Shown here: piece by piece, positions 8,098-14,463 of the stretch
How positions within the stretch are numbered: position 1 is the stretch's first letter
How the letters are laid out: the number at the start of each line of letters is the position of its first letter
Origin: a virus
DNA length: 30,259 nt
IMG/VR virus record: IMGVR_UViG_3300046007_007096
Span: 1-30,259 of that record
Direction: 5' to 3' (one strand)
Translations under genes and position numbers: made by a program
The notes under the pieces: generated by a model
Seen by the model: the letters and a program-made list of their open reading frames with translations, nothing else
Databases searched by the model: none
What the model was told of the DNA's origin: nothing

Positions 8098-9020
8098 AAA
8101 ACAAACTTACAATACTATTTTCAATTCTTTGCCTTGCTACATTTGGGCAGACATACAACTTCAACGGAACTCAAACTTTCAAAAGTAATGTAGGGATTGG
8201 GACTTTTTCCCCATCAAAAAAACTTCATGTAGTTGGGACGATTAAAGGCGATTCAATTCAAGGAAGTCAATTTAAGCTGTCAACCGGTGCGACAAACAAC
8301 TACATCCTTAAATCCGATGCCAGCGGAAATGGTTCATGGGTTTCGGCTGGAACATTTGGAGTAACAGGACCAACAGGACCAAGTGGTTCGAATGGAAGTA
8401 ATGGCGCAACAGGAGCAACAGGACCTACAGGAGCAACAGGACCTACAGGAACCGGTTCATCGGGCATCACCGTAGGCACTACAACCATCACATCAGGCAC
8501 ATCAGGTAGAGTACCATTTAACAATGCTGGAGTGTATGGAGAGGACGATGGCATAGTTTATTCCTCTGCCAACAAGCGATTAACACTAGGAGGTACAACG
8601 GGGGTTATCCCACTTATTGCAAGAAACTCCACTTGGTCGACTAATTTCCATGTAACGCAAAACAACGGAAGGAACTCAGGTGCAATTGGATTCTTCAATG
8701 ATGCTGGAACCGCTGCAATGCGAATGTCGATTCTTTATCGGACAGAGTTTTCGATCATGGACGACAATACGGGGAATATTAACGCCTACTTCTACCCGAC
8801 AAATAATTGGCTGATTCTGCCGACATCAGTTAAGACAAGCGCAGCACCAACAGCACACCTTCATATCGGTGCTGGAACGGCAACCGCAGGAACGGCACCT
8901 TTGAAATTAACATCAGGAACGAATTTAACCACTCCCGAAAATGGAGCATTTGAATTCGATGGTTCATTTCTGTATTTTACCCTTGGAGGCGTCAGATATA
9001 AAGTAACACTAACACCATAA
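8094..9020 (+). CDS. Collagen-repeat tail fibre-like protein with a Sec signal peptide
   Basis: A 308-residue protein. It starts with a classical Sec signal sequence (MKNK, a hydrophobic core, then ATFGQ as a cleavage region). A segment NVGIGTFSPSKKLHVVGTIKG follows, widespread in Bacteroidota fibre and adhesin-like proteins, often ahead of S74 chaperone domains. A collagen-like Gly-X-Y tract (about residues 93-120, rich in GPT/GAT) comes next, then a beta-rich C-terminus ending near GGVRYKVTLTP. No S74 autoprotease domain is visible. By position and the collagen tract it is a receptor-binding or fibre candidate. The signal peptide is odd for a virion component and suggests export to the periplasm or cell surface. 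Confidence 0.7.
   Translation: MKNKLTILFSILCLATFGQTYNFNGTQTFKSNVGIGTFSPSKKLHVVGTIKGDSIQGSQFKLSTGATNNYILKSDASGNGSWVSAGTFGVTGPTGPSGSNGSNGATGATGPTGATGPTGTGSSGITVGTTTITSGTSGRVPFNNAGVYGEDDGIVYSSANKRLTLGGTTGVIPLIARNSTWSTNFHVTQNNGRNSGAIGFFNDAGTAAMRMSILYRTEFSIMDDNTGNINAYFYPTNNWLILPTSVKTSAAPTAHLHIGAGTATAGTAPLKLTSGTNLTTPENGAFEFDGSFLYFTLGGVRYKVTLTP
8415..8450 (+). repeat. Two perfect 18-bp tandem repeats in the collagen tract
   Basis: GCAACAGGACCTACAGGA occurs twice in tandem (8415-8432 and 8433-8450) and related 9-bp units lie around it. They encode the Gly-X-Y repeats. Such tracts expand and contract by slippage or recombination, giving fibre length variation. Confidence 0.9.
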
Positions 9021-9025
9021 ACACC

Positions 9026-9292
9026 ATGAAAAAACTATTCACTTTAGCCGCAATTCTAGCAAGTTCGGCAGCATTTAGCCAAGTATCTTACATTGGCTAT
9101 ACTTACAACTACATTAAGCCCATTAGCAACGATTCGTTGAACGTAAATTTGACCACAAATTACCAAGTTGGCCAAAGTGTGTCCACAATTGAATGCAGCT
9201 TTAATGTTGGAAAAAACAAAACTTGGTTGCAATTAGAAGCGATTTTCGAGGAAAAAAGTCAAGGGTGCTATGATTTTTTAATTGGCAATTGA
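9026..9292 (+). CDS. Small exported protein of unknown function
   Basis: An 88-residue protein with a clear Sec signal peptide: MKK, a hydrophobic core, then SSAAFSQ as a typical Bacteroidota cleavage site. The mature part is about 68 residues, Tyr/Asn-rich and probably beta, with two Cys residues that could form a disulfide in the periplasm. It follows the signal-peptide fibre gene after five bases. Secretion fits a role in the envelope, for instance superinfection exclusion or help in lysis, but nothing in the sequence decides this. I do not recognise a family. Confidence 0.65.
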   Translation: MKKLFTLAAILASSAAFSQVSYIGYTYNYIKPISNDSLNVNLTTNYQVGQSVSTIECSFNVGKNKTWLQLEAIFEEKSQGCYDFLIGN

Positions 9293-9293
9293 A

Positions 9294-9485
9294 ATGACAG
9301 ATTACCACTACAATGTATCAGCTATCCTTAGCATCTTAACTGCCATCTTTGGTTACTTCATCCCAATGATAGTGGGAGTTTCAGCGGAAATTCTATCATG
9401 GTTTCAGTTATTTGCTTTCATTTTCTCAATAGCAGCATCATCAATTGTAATTTACAAATTCTTCAAAAATAAAGACAATGCTTAA
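9294..9485 (+). CDS. Two-TM small membrane protein, holin candidate
   Basis: A 63-residue protein starting one base after the preceding stop (ATG 9294; a TTG twelve bases upstream is possible). It has two hydrophobic segments, about residues 9-31 and 39-56, and a short charged end YKFFKNKDNA. Two membrane helices, small size and a position six genes from the fibre and close to the endolysin fit a class II holin. The next gene is a second membrane candidate, so which of the two makes the lesion is open. Confidence 0.6.
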   Translation: MTDYHYNVSAILSILTAIFGYFIPMIVGVSAEILSWFQLFAFIFSIAASSIVIYKFFKNKDNA

Positions 9486-9669
9486 AATAGACAAACCTTC
9501 ACCAAAATGGTATCGTATATTCAATACTATTTACCCAATCATTGAGAATGCAGTTATAGCTTGTGCAATGATTTATGATATCGAGGCTAACGCTAAAGGA
9601 TTACTCGTTTTCAAGTTACTCTCATCTACCATTAGGCAGGTAGTTGATTCCGTAATTAGCGAAGAATAA
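9478..9669 (+). CDS. Small hydrophobic protein, holin or holin partner candidate
   Basis: A 63-residue protein overlapping the previous gene by eight bases. It begins KPSPKWYRIFNTIYP and continues with a hydrophobic, weakly amphipathic segment and a second one (KGLLVFKLLSSTIRQVV). The start resembles small holin-like proteins of Bacteroidota phages, which open with a Pro-x-Pro-Lys-Trp motif ahead of two membrane helices. The membrane segments here are less hydrophobic than in the neighbour. It may be a holin, antiholin or membrane partner. Confidence 0.55.
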   Translation: MLKIDKPSPKWYRIFNTIYPIIENAVIACAMIYDIEANAKGLLVFKLLSSTIRQVVDSVISEE

Positions 9670-9670
9670 C

Positions 9671-10660
9671 ATGGCGTATAAAGCCCCTTATGTGGAAGCA
9701 GTTAAAGAGCATTTAACTTTATTCCCAAATGCTCCTTCTCGTACAATTGCTAAAATGATTGTTGAGAAAAATCCGCACTTTAATGTTGAAAACGTTAGAA
9801 GGTCTATAAGATATTACCGAGGAAATTCTGGTGCAGAACTTAAAATAAATGCTATGAATACTAATCCTCAATTCATAAGACCTTGGGATGGTAAGTTTGC
9901 AGTCAAACCAGTAAATATATCCACAGAAGATTACATTTTCAATCAAAACAAACCATTAATTCTATCCGATATACATCTACCATATCATGACATTGATGCT
10001 ATCTCTGTTGCTCTTGAGAAAGGATATAAGGATGATGTTGATAGCCTTTATCTTAATGGTGATATTCTCGATTTCTATCAGGCGTCAAGATTCACGAAGG
10101 ATGGAGGAGCGATGTCGGTAAAGGAGGAGAGAGATATGTTTTGGGAATTTATCAGATGGCTTAAATCTAATTTTAGCGTTCCAATTTACTTCAAGGCTGG
10201 AAATCACGAGGAGCGGCTAGAGAAATATGTCAATGAGAAATCGCCTGAGTTGGCTCAGTTGCCTGAACTTAATCTAAGGAATTTCCTTAAATTAGATGAG
10301 CATAATATTACTTACATTGAAGGTAGGCAAAAGGCAATTATGGGTAAGTTAATAGTAGTTCATGGACACGAATTTGGTGAATCTATTTTTAGTCCTGTAA
10401 ACCCGGCAAGAGGTTTATTTTTAAGAGCAAAGTCCTCTACATTAGCAGGACACAACCATCAGACATCTGAACATCATGAAAATAACCTAAAAAACGATTC
10501 TATGGCTTGTTTCTCCACAGGATGCCTATGTCAGTTAACTCCTAAGTATAGACCATTTGCCTATACTAAATGGAATCATGGATTCGCCATAGTTGAGATT
10601 GATGGCGATGGATCCTTTGAGGTAAATAATTACAGGATAATTGATGGTAAAGTAAGGTAG
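9671..10660 (+). CDS. Calcineurin-like metallophosphoesterase with N-terminal helical domain
   Basis: A 329-residue two-metal phosphoesterase. All core motifs are present: SDIH (Asp100, His102), NGDILD (Asp131), GNHEER (177-182), VHGHE (230-234) and AGHNH (259-263). This set is that of the DNA-exonuclease/protein-phosphatase superfamily; the substrate cannot be read from the sequence. Residues 1-60 form a small helical domain with a helix-turn-helix-like segment ending RRSIRYYRGNSG. I have seen similar N-terminal domains ahead of phage phosphoesterases in Bacteroidota phages, probably for nucleic-acid binding. It lies inside the lysis cluster, between membrane proteins and endolysin, far from the replication genes. 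A role in DNA degradation, phosphate removal or counter-defence is possible. Confidence 0.88.
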   Translation: MAYKAPYVEAVKEHLTLFPNAPSRTIAKMIVEKNPHFNVENVRRSIRYYRGNSGAELKINAMNTNPQFIRPWDGKFAVKPVNISTEDYIFNQNKPLILSDIHLPYHDIDAISVALEKGYKDDVDSLYLNGDILDFYQASRFTKDGGAMSVKEERDMFWEFIRWLKSNFSVPIYFKAGNHEERLEKYVNEKSPELAQLPELNLRNFLKLDEHNITYIEGRQKAIMGKLIVVHGHEFGESIFSPVNPARGLFLRAKSSTLAGHNHQTSEHHENNLKNDSMACFSTGCLCQLTPKYRPFAYTKWNHGFAIVEIDGDGSFEVNNYRIIDGKVR

Positions 10661-10662
10661 CA

Positions 10663-10878
10663 ATGCAAAAACAAATACATGAGTTCAAAAAAACAGGGCA
10701 AATCCCGGTGGATGAAATTGTAAAAATTGGCGGTTCTGTTTTGGCATTCTTAATTTCGCTTTTTAAAGAAAAAAGAAGCAAGGATGACAGGATTACTCAC
10801 CTGGAACAAATCAATCTATTACAGCAACAGGAAATTGACGAATTGAAAGTATTAGTAACAGAATTATTGAACCGATGA
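10663..10878 (+). CDS. Small membrane protein with coiled coil, spanin/holin-accessory candidate
   Basis: A 71-residue protein with a polar N-terminus (about 22 residues), one hydrophobic helix (GGSVLAFLISLF) and a charged C-terminal coiled coil (THLEQINLLQQQEIDELKVL). It overlaps the endolysin start by four bases (ATGA). One membrane helix plus a periplasmic coiled coil is the layout of an inner-membrane spanin, though no paired lipoprotein is seen. A holin-associated role is also possible. The lysis function is inferred from position. Confidence 0.55.
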   Translation: MQKQIHEFKKTGQIPVDEIVKIGGSVLAFLISLFKEKRSKDDRITHLEQINLLQQQEIDELKVLVTELLNR

Positions 10879-11306
10879 AAGTAAGTGAACATTTTGACAT
10901 AAGAGAGTTTATTTCCAAAGCAACTTGGGAACGCAATGGTGTAGATTCAATTAAGCTAATCGACAAAAGATTAATCGACCTTGCCGAGTTTTACAGGAAA
11001 TATTTTGGTTCAGCCGTTACTATCAACAATTGGCACACAGGCGGCAACTTCCAAAACAGAGGATTTCGGGATTTTGATTCACCGGTAGGTGGCAAAACAT
11101 CGATGCACAGGACCGGACAAGCGTTCGATTGTAATATTAAAGGTTACACCATTGCTGATCTTCATAAGGCAATATCGAAAGACCAAAATTCCTTCTACAA
11201 TGCAGGTCTTAGAAGAATTGAAGACATAAAGGATGCGCCGACTTGGTTGCATTCAGACCTAAAAGACGTTGGTTTCTTTGGGAAAATCTATATTTTCAAG
11301 ATATAA
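10875..11306 (+). CDS. Endolysin, M15-family peptidoglycan peptidase
   Basis: A 143-residue M15 metallopeptidase (D-Ala-D-Ala carboxypeptidase/L-Ala-D-Glu endopeptidase group). The zinc motif SMHRTGQAFDCN supplies His78 and Asp85, and TWLHSDLKD supplies His126 and Asp128. It cleaves peptide bonds in peptidoglycan to end infection. There is no signal peptide, so it depends on one of the upstream membrane proteins for access to the wall. It is the last gene of the late unit; a terminator follows within 55 bases. Confidence 0.9.
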   Translation: MKVSEHFDIREFISKATWERNGVDSIKLIDKRLIDLAEFYRKYFGSAVTINNWHTGGNFQNRGFRDFDSPVGGKTSMHRTGQAFDCNIKGYTIADLHKAISKDQNSFYNAGLRRIEDIKDAPTWLHSDLKDVGFFGKIYIFKI

Positions 11307-11310
11307 TTAC

Positions 11311-11320
11311 TACCTTTGCA
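11311..11320 (+). promoter_or_regulatory. Promoter-like box TACCTTTGCA after the endolysin
   Basis: A full TAnnTTTG match with the GCA extension used by the other boxes. It starts five bases after the endolysin stop and sits directly ahead of two hairpins and a T-run. Its 13-base context, TACTACCTTTGCA from 11308, differs by one base from the early box context at 22021. No -33 TTTG is evident. Confidence 0.5.
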
Positions 11321-11391
11321 TCTATTATTAAGAGTATTTATTGACATTTACACTCTTTTTACCCTTGGATTTCATTGCCCAAGGGTTTTTT
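11320..11391 (+). ncRNA. Candidate ~70-nt RNA ending at the late terminator
   Basis: If the box at 11311 is active, transcription would begin near 11320 and stop at the terminator near 11391. The RNA would hold two hairpins: AAGAGT (11330-11335)/ACTCTT (11352-11357), and the terminator stem. No open frame fits. It may be only the 3' UTR of the late operon. Confidence 0.35.
11361..11391 (+). terminator. Rho-independent terminator of the late unit
   Basis: ACCCTTGG (11361-11368) pairs perfectly with CCAAGGGT (11379-11386) around a 10-base loop, followed by a run of six Ts overlapping the stem end. A smaller hairpin (11330-11357) with its own T-run lies just upstream, making a tandem terminator. 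It separates late from early genes. Confidence 0.88.
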
Positions 11392-11432
11392 ATTGATTTT
11401 AATGTAAATTTATTTAATTAATTATCAATAAA

Positions 11433-11450
11433 TTACGTAATAAAACGTAA
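11433..11450. promoter_or_regulatory. Inverted repeat upstream of the early promoter
   Basis: TTACGT (11433-11438) and ACGTAA (11445-11450) are perfect inverted repeats with a 6-base spacer, and TTACGTAA (11433-11440) is itself palindromic. It lies about 40 bases upstream of the early -7 box in AT-rich DNA. It could bind a regulator or be chance. Confidence 0.35.
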
Positions 11451-11484
11451 AATTATTAAACTATTTTTTCGTAGTATCAATTCT

Positions 11485-11499
11485 TGTAGTACATTTGCT
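11485..11499 (+). promoter_or_regulatory. Early promoter with overlapping TGTAGTACA palindrome
   Basis: The -7 box TACATTTG (11490-11497) is overlapped by TGTAGTACA (11485-11493), a TGTAnTACA palindrome. The same arrangement, with one base changed, recurs at 22019-22031. No clear -33 TTTG is visible. The first early gene starts at 11528. A repressor or activator binding the palindrome would cover the box. Confidence 0.65.
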
Positions 11500-11527
11500 C
11501 ATCGAAACAATCAAAAAAAACAAAGCG

Positions 11528-11740
11528 ATGAAAACCACAACAACAAACCAACAAGCAATTAACCTAATAAACAGAGCATTTGACTCTGATGGTTACTTGG
11601 TAAACCCAAAGAGCCGCAAAAACCAACAAGAAGCCAAAGATTTATTGAATAATGGACTGGATTCTTACGACGGACTTGTTAATGGTTGCGACACGCACAA
11701 TTGTCTTTTAATTATTGCCTATCCAAATAAACAAATATGA
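11528..11740 (+). CDS. Small early protein, unknown
   Basis: The first early gene, 70 residues from the ATG at 11528. The frame extends back to a TTG at 11495, but that lies within the promoter. The leader just upstream (11505-11524) is the A-rich sequence repeated before the gene at 12203. The protein is polar, with NQQAINLINRAF and SYDGLVNGCDTHNCLLII, two Cys residues and no membrane segment. It overlaps the next gene by four bases. I do not recognise it; first-expressed phage genes often act against host functions, but nothing here shows that. Confidence 0.7.
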   Translation: MKTTTTNQQAINLINRAFDSDGYLVNPKSRKNQQEAKDLLNNGLDSYDGLVNGCDTHNCLLIIAYPNKQI

Positions 11741-12141
11741 AAAAATTAATTGATATTATAGACACATCCAACGAACCCAACATTTTGCAAATGAGTAGTT
11801 TAAACCAACACGTTATCGAATTTCATTCTCAACAAAAAAAAATTCAAACAGAGCAGCAATGGTTGTTAAAGATGGAAAAGAATATTATAGATAAATATTG
11901 TCAGTACAAAAAAGGCGATAAGGTTATCTATACAGAATGGTGGAGGGGTAATGGAAAAGATTATTTTGGAATTGTAAGCGATATTAGATTTAAAGGTACT
12001 TCAAGTGATGCAATTGACGGAATGTGGATTATTTGCGTTACGCCAACCACAAAAGACTTTAAAAAATCATTAGCAAATTACAACTCAGCATTTAAATACC
12101 TTGGGATTAATTCTAAGGACATTATAAGAAAAGCTAACTAA
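11737..12141 (+). CDS. Early protein with SH3-like segment, unknown
   Basis: A 134-residue protein. The first half is helical and Gln/Lys-rich. The second half contains YCQYKKGDKVIY, then EWWRGNGKDYFGIVSDI, a pattern typical of small SH3-like beta barrels (KGDKV followed by an aromatic and G-x-V strand). A conserved aromatic cluster follows. It overlaps the preceding gene by four bases. The role is unknown. Confidence 0.7.
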   Translation: MKKLIDIIDTSNEPNILQMSSLNQHVIEFHSQQKKIQTEQQWLLKMEKNIIDKYCQYKKGDKVIYTEWWRGNGKDYFGIVSDIRFKGTSSDAIDGMWIICVTPTTKDFKKSLANYNSAFKYLGINSKDIIRKAN

Positions 12142-12154
12142 CCCCCCAAGGGGT
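12141..12154 (+). other. Short GC hairpin after the second early gene
   Basis: ACCCC (12141-12145) pairs with GGGGT (12150-12154) around a CCAA tetraloop, starting on the last base of the stop codon. There is no T-run, so it is more likely an mRNA stability or processing element than a terminator. Confidence 0.45.
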
Positions 12155-12202
12155 GCAGCATCCTAACAACTGCAATAAATCAAACAATCAAAAAAAAACA
12201 AA

Positions 12203-12478
12203 ATGACAAACTTTAAAATCACAGCCACAGCCCCAACAACTTACCAATTACAATCATTAAGACTTTTTGGTTTAAATGTAAAATCCTATGCAAACGGCAG
12301 TCATGTTGGCGAAGAAGTATTTACCACAGAACAAGAAGCTAAGGATTTTTTAATTAAAAGAGCAGAGATGTACTTTGAGTCAGAAAATGAATTAAATGAG
12401 GCAATTTCTGATATTGAGAATTATGGTTCATTAAGACTTGATGCCGTATGTGGAAATATTGAAGAAGAAGAAATTTAA
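12203..12478 (+). CDS. Small early protein, unknown
   Basis: A 91-residue acidic protein. The leader (12182-12202) is nearly identical to that of the first early gene: AAACAATC, an A-run and CAAA. The protein has an N-terminal beta segment (FKITATAPTTYQL), a segment VGEEVFTTEQEAKDFLIKRA typical of small alpha/beta folds, and an Asp/Glu-rich C-terminus. Acidic small early proteins can mimic DNA, but this one is not strongly enough charged to argue that. Function unknown. Confidence 0.7.
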   Translation: MTNFKITATAPTTYQLQSLRLFGLNVKSYANGSHVGEEVFTTEQEAKDFLIKRAEMYFESENELNEAISDIENYGSLRLDAVCGNIEEEEI

Positions 12479-12497
12479 TTTTTAAAAAAACAAAGCA

Positions 12498-12722
12498 ATG
12501 AAACAAGTATCAGTTACCTTACAAATTGGAGATATTACATTCGAGTGTCCATTCCAATACTACTACTCTGAGAACGAGAAAATGTACATGACGAAGATGG
12601 CAGTACCGGAGTGCAGCGTTGATATGTACATGGACCTTAAATCACACCTATGGGAACTGCTTCAAGAGCAGCATCCAAATGTTTACCAACTAATCACTAT
12701 AAGCCATGAAAGTCAAACTTAA
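12498..12722 (+). CDS. Small early protein, unknown
   Basis: A 74-residue protein preceded by AAAAAAACAAAGCA, a variant of the same early leader. It contains TLQIGDITFECPFQYYY, then a central segment with two Met-rich motifs (MYMTKM, VDMYMDLKSH), and ends in a helical tail. There are two Cys residues. Its last 17 bases overlap the next gene. I do not recognise it. Confidence 0.65.
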   Translation: MKQVSVTLQIGDITFECPFQYYYSENEKMYMTKMAVPECSVDMYMDLKSHLWELLQEQHPNVYQLITISHESQT

Positions 12723-12888
12723 AAAGAATTACTACCTGATGATCCATAACGGCACAATGTACAATCGAACTGCCGAGATATGGCAGGAAGGTTTTAAATT
12801 CCCATTCAAAGAAGAATCATTTTCCCAATCCGTACCATTGCAAGAAATTGTCGAATGGGCCAATAATTTCATAAATACAAAATTTTAA
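12706..12888 (+). CDS. Small early protein, unknown
   Basis: A 60-residue protein overlapping the previous gene by 17 bases, a strong sign of translational coupling. It begins MKVKLKKNYYLMIHNGTMYN, a basic beta segment, followed by an aromatic region with GFKFPFKEESF and a short helix. No known motif is seen. Confidence 0.6.
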   Translation: MKVKLKKNYYLMIHNGTMYNRTAEIWQEGFKFPFKEESFSQSVPLQEIVEWANNFINTKF

Positions 12889-12890
12889 TC

Positions 12891-13121
12891 ATGCAGACAA
12901 GAACTATTTTACACCTTCACAAGAAAAAGAACAACCGGCACCGAATTTATGGCAGCGTTTCAGCGTTAATAAAAGGCGAAAAAGGACTTAATTTGAAAGC
13001 TAGGGAACTTTACCTTCATTTTAGTAACTCGCCTAAAAAACCATTTGTGAATCAATTTTGCGAAATTCGGAAGCTACCAATATTAACCTCCTCACAAATT
13101 AGCCATGAAGAAATTGAGTAA
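12891..13121 (+). CDS. Small basic early protein, unknown
   Basis: A 76-residue basic protein starting two bases after the previous stop. The pattern KNNRHRIYGSVSALIKGE, then a short helix and FCEIRKLPI, resembles small proteins I associate with Bacteroidota phages and conjugative elements (RIYGSxSAL... followed by an IxRxxxI strand). Their role is not established; a nucleic-acid-binding or regulatory role would fit the charge. It overlaps the next small gene by 17 bases. Confidence 0.6.
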   Translation: MQTRTILHLHKKKNNRHRIYGSVSALIKGEKGLNLKARELYLHFSNSPKKPFVNQFCEIRKLPILTSSQISHEEIE

Positions 13122-13218
13122 TATCGACATCGGATTAATCCTCGGGACCATTGCGTTTGGATTATACCTACTAATTCTAATTTACATAATATCAACCACT
13201 AACTTTTGTTTCGCATGA
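13105..13218 (+). CDS. 37-residue single-TM protein
   Basis: ATG at 13105, stop TGA at 13216-13218. The peptide begins MKKLSNIDIG and has one long hydrophobic helix (GLILGTIAFGLYLLILIYII) before a short tail. It overlaps the previous gene by 17 bases and the next by four (ATGA), which supports translation. A tiny inner-membrane protein of unknown role. Confidence 0.55.
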   Translation: MKKLSNIDIGLILGTIAFGLYLLILIYIISTTNFCFA

Positions 13219-13367
13219 AACTCCTCCTAACCTCAATCCTTCGCTTTCTTTACGAAGTGATAGGCACAAAAACTTTCCTATTCTGCTGCGGCATTGGAAT
13301 TTATTTTGTTTTTCGTGCATCATGGCCTTCAATTGAGAAGGTGGCACAATACTTTATTAATCATTAA
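13215..13367 (+). CDS. 50-residue membrane protein
   Basis: It starts in an ATGA overlap with the preceding small gene and stops at 13365-13367. It has two hydrophobic stretches (MKLLLTSILRFLY and FLFCCGIGIYFVF) and a charged C-terminus (WPSIEKVAQYF). A pair of tiny membrane proteins in an early region is a common place for superinfection-exclusion or membrane-targeting functions, but there is no direct evidence. Confidence 0.55.
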   Translation: MKLLLTSILRFLYEVIGTKTFLFCCGIGIYFVFRASWPSIEKVAQYFINH

Positions 13368-13376
13368 TTTCTAACC

Positions 13377-13856
13377 ATGCTTAACGATACTAATCCTTCC
13401 CGGCTGTTTCTTTACAATGCCGAAGACGCGAATAGGCTACTTAACAAAAAGCCGACCACAACCAAACGATTTGAACGAGTTTTTAATTTGTCCAACAGAA
13501 CACTAGGCTTTAAGTTCATTAATTTGTGTATCTCCTTAGATATAGGCTTCGAATATATCTTCATTGACTACTTCCATACCTTTATCGTTTCAGAGCGATT
13601 AGAGCGAATTAGACAGCTTGAATTGCTTTGGAATGGCAGCAAAGAAACCCCATCGACAATGAAGGACAGAGGTTTGGCAGTTCGTCCATACTTTGAAAGG
13701 GATTGTAAGCAAGCCGAGAGCGACATTGAAAGAGTTAAATCAATGGCACGACCTGTTAAGGTTCTTGTTAAATCAGCCAAATGGCAAAGATGTAACATTT
13801 GGGAAGAAGGGACTTCACTATTTACGATCGATGGAAGATTGATTTTAGGGGAATAA
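13377..13856 (+). CDS. Early protein, unknown (159 aa)
   Basis: A 159-residue protein starting nine bases after the small membrane gene. Two regions are visible: an N-terminal half with aromatic strands (FINLCISLDIGFEYIFIDYF) and a basic C-terminal half with ERDCKQAESDIERVKSMARP and KWQRCNIWEEG. It contains four Cys. The family is not recognised. A promoter-like region follows it, so it closes the first early block. Confidence 0.65.
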   Translation: MLNDTNPSRLFLYNAEDANRLLNKKPTTTKRFERVFNLSNRTLGFKFINLCISLDIGFEYIFIDYFHTFIVSERLERIRQLELLWNGSKETPSTMKDRGLAVRPYFERDCKQAESDIERVKSMARPVKVLVKSAKWQRCNIWEEGTSLFTIDGRLILGE

Positions 13857-13871
13857 ATTTATTTTTTTAAA

Positions 13872-13904
13872 TTTGTACTACAAACAAAATATTTACTATT
13901 TTTA
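13872..13904 (+). promoter_or_regulatory. Possible second early promoter with TTTGTACTACAAA palindrome
   Basis: TTTG (13872-13875) lies 21 bases ahead of TATTTTTA (13897-13904), which differs from TAnnTTTG at the last base only. This is the -33/-7 spacing of Bacteroidota promoters. The -33 box is part of TTTGTACTACAAA (13872-13884), a perfect odd palindrome containing the TGTAnTACA core found at the other early promoters. The gene at 13926 follows. Confidence 0.5.
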
Positions 13905-13925
13905 CACGTCAATAAAAATTTAGCG

Positions 13926-14237
13926 ATGAAATCAGAACAAATCAAGGCTGCAATTGCCGCAGCAAGTCAGGCCACGTTTGGCCGAACACCACAACGTAAG
14001 GACGAAACTATTACCATTTCGGTAACGATTGACCTTGAAGTAAGCTACAACCATCACGATTCAGAAACCGATGATGTAACAGGAGCGAGTTATCCAGCAT
14101 CCTATGAGATTATAGGGTTTGAATTATCTAATCCTGCCCAATTTATGGAAGAACTACAACAGGCTTTCGATGATGAAATTGGTGATGCGGAAAAGGATAG
14201 TATTAATGTTGTTATGTATGATGGGAGGGAAAAATAA
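13926..14237 (+). CDS. Acidic early protein, unknown
   Basis: A 103-residue acidic protein. The N-terminus is a helix rich in Ala (SEQIKAAIAAASQATFG). A strand region follows (ITISVTIDLEVSY), then a loop rich in Asp/Ser/His and an Asp/Glu-rich C-terminal helix. It begins 22 bases after the promoter-like box and shares one base with the next start (TAATG). A role in recombination or replication is suggested only by its position ahead of the recombination genes. Confidence 0.65.
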   Translation: MKSEQIKAAIAAASQATFGRTPQRKDETITISVTIDLEVSYNHHDSETDDVTGASYPASYEIIGFELSNPAQFMEELQQAFDDEIGDAEKDSINVVMYDGREK

Positions 14238-14449
14238 TGGAAAGCCTAAAAACATTAGCCACCTTTAAGGTAGAGATATTCTACGATTTAATTAACCAAG
14301 GCGATGAAGAAACGTTCTATGTCAGAAGTGTTGAACCTGTTAACCTTGATGATATTAAAACAGAACTTGAATCCTGTCTTGTATGCGAAAGAGGTAATCC
14401 CGAACTTGACCGAAGCCACGTTCTTTTCAATGAAAATGTAATCATTTAA
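14237..14449 (+). CDS. Small protein, unknown
   Basis: A 70-residue acidic protein coupled to its neighbour by TAATG. It is predicted to be alpha/beta: a strand TFKVEIFYDL, a strand ETFYVRSV and a helix DDIKTELESCLV. The single CLVC motif could bind metal with other residues, but only two Cys are present. Not recognised. Confidence 0.6.
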   Translation: MESLKTLATFKVEIFYDLINQGDEETFYVRSVEPVNLDDIKTELESCLVCERGNPELDRSHVLFNENVII

Positions 14450-14463
14450 AATCAATCATAAAA

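Noticed and set aside
8300-8554. Proline-rich frame on the - strand
   Set aside because: It is the complement of the collagen-repeat tract; its composition follows from Gly-Pro-Thr repeats on the + strand.
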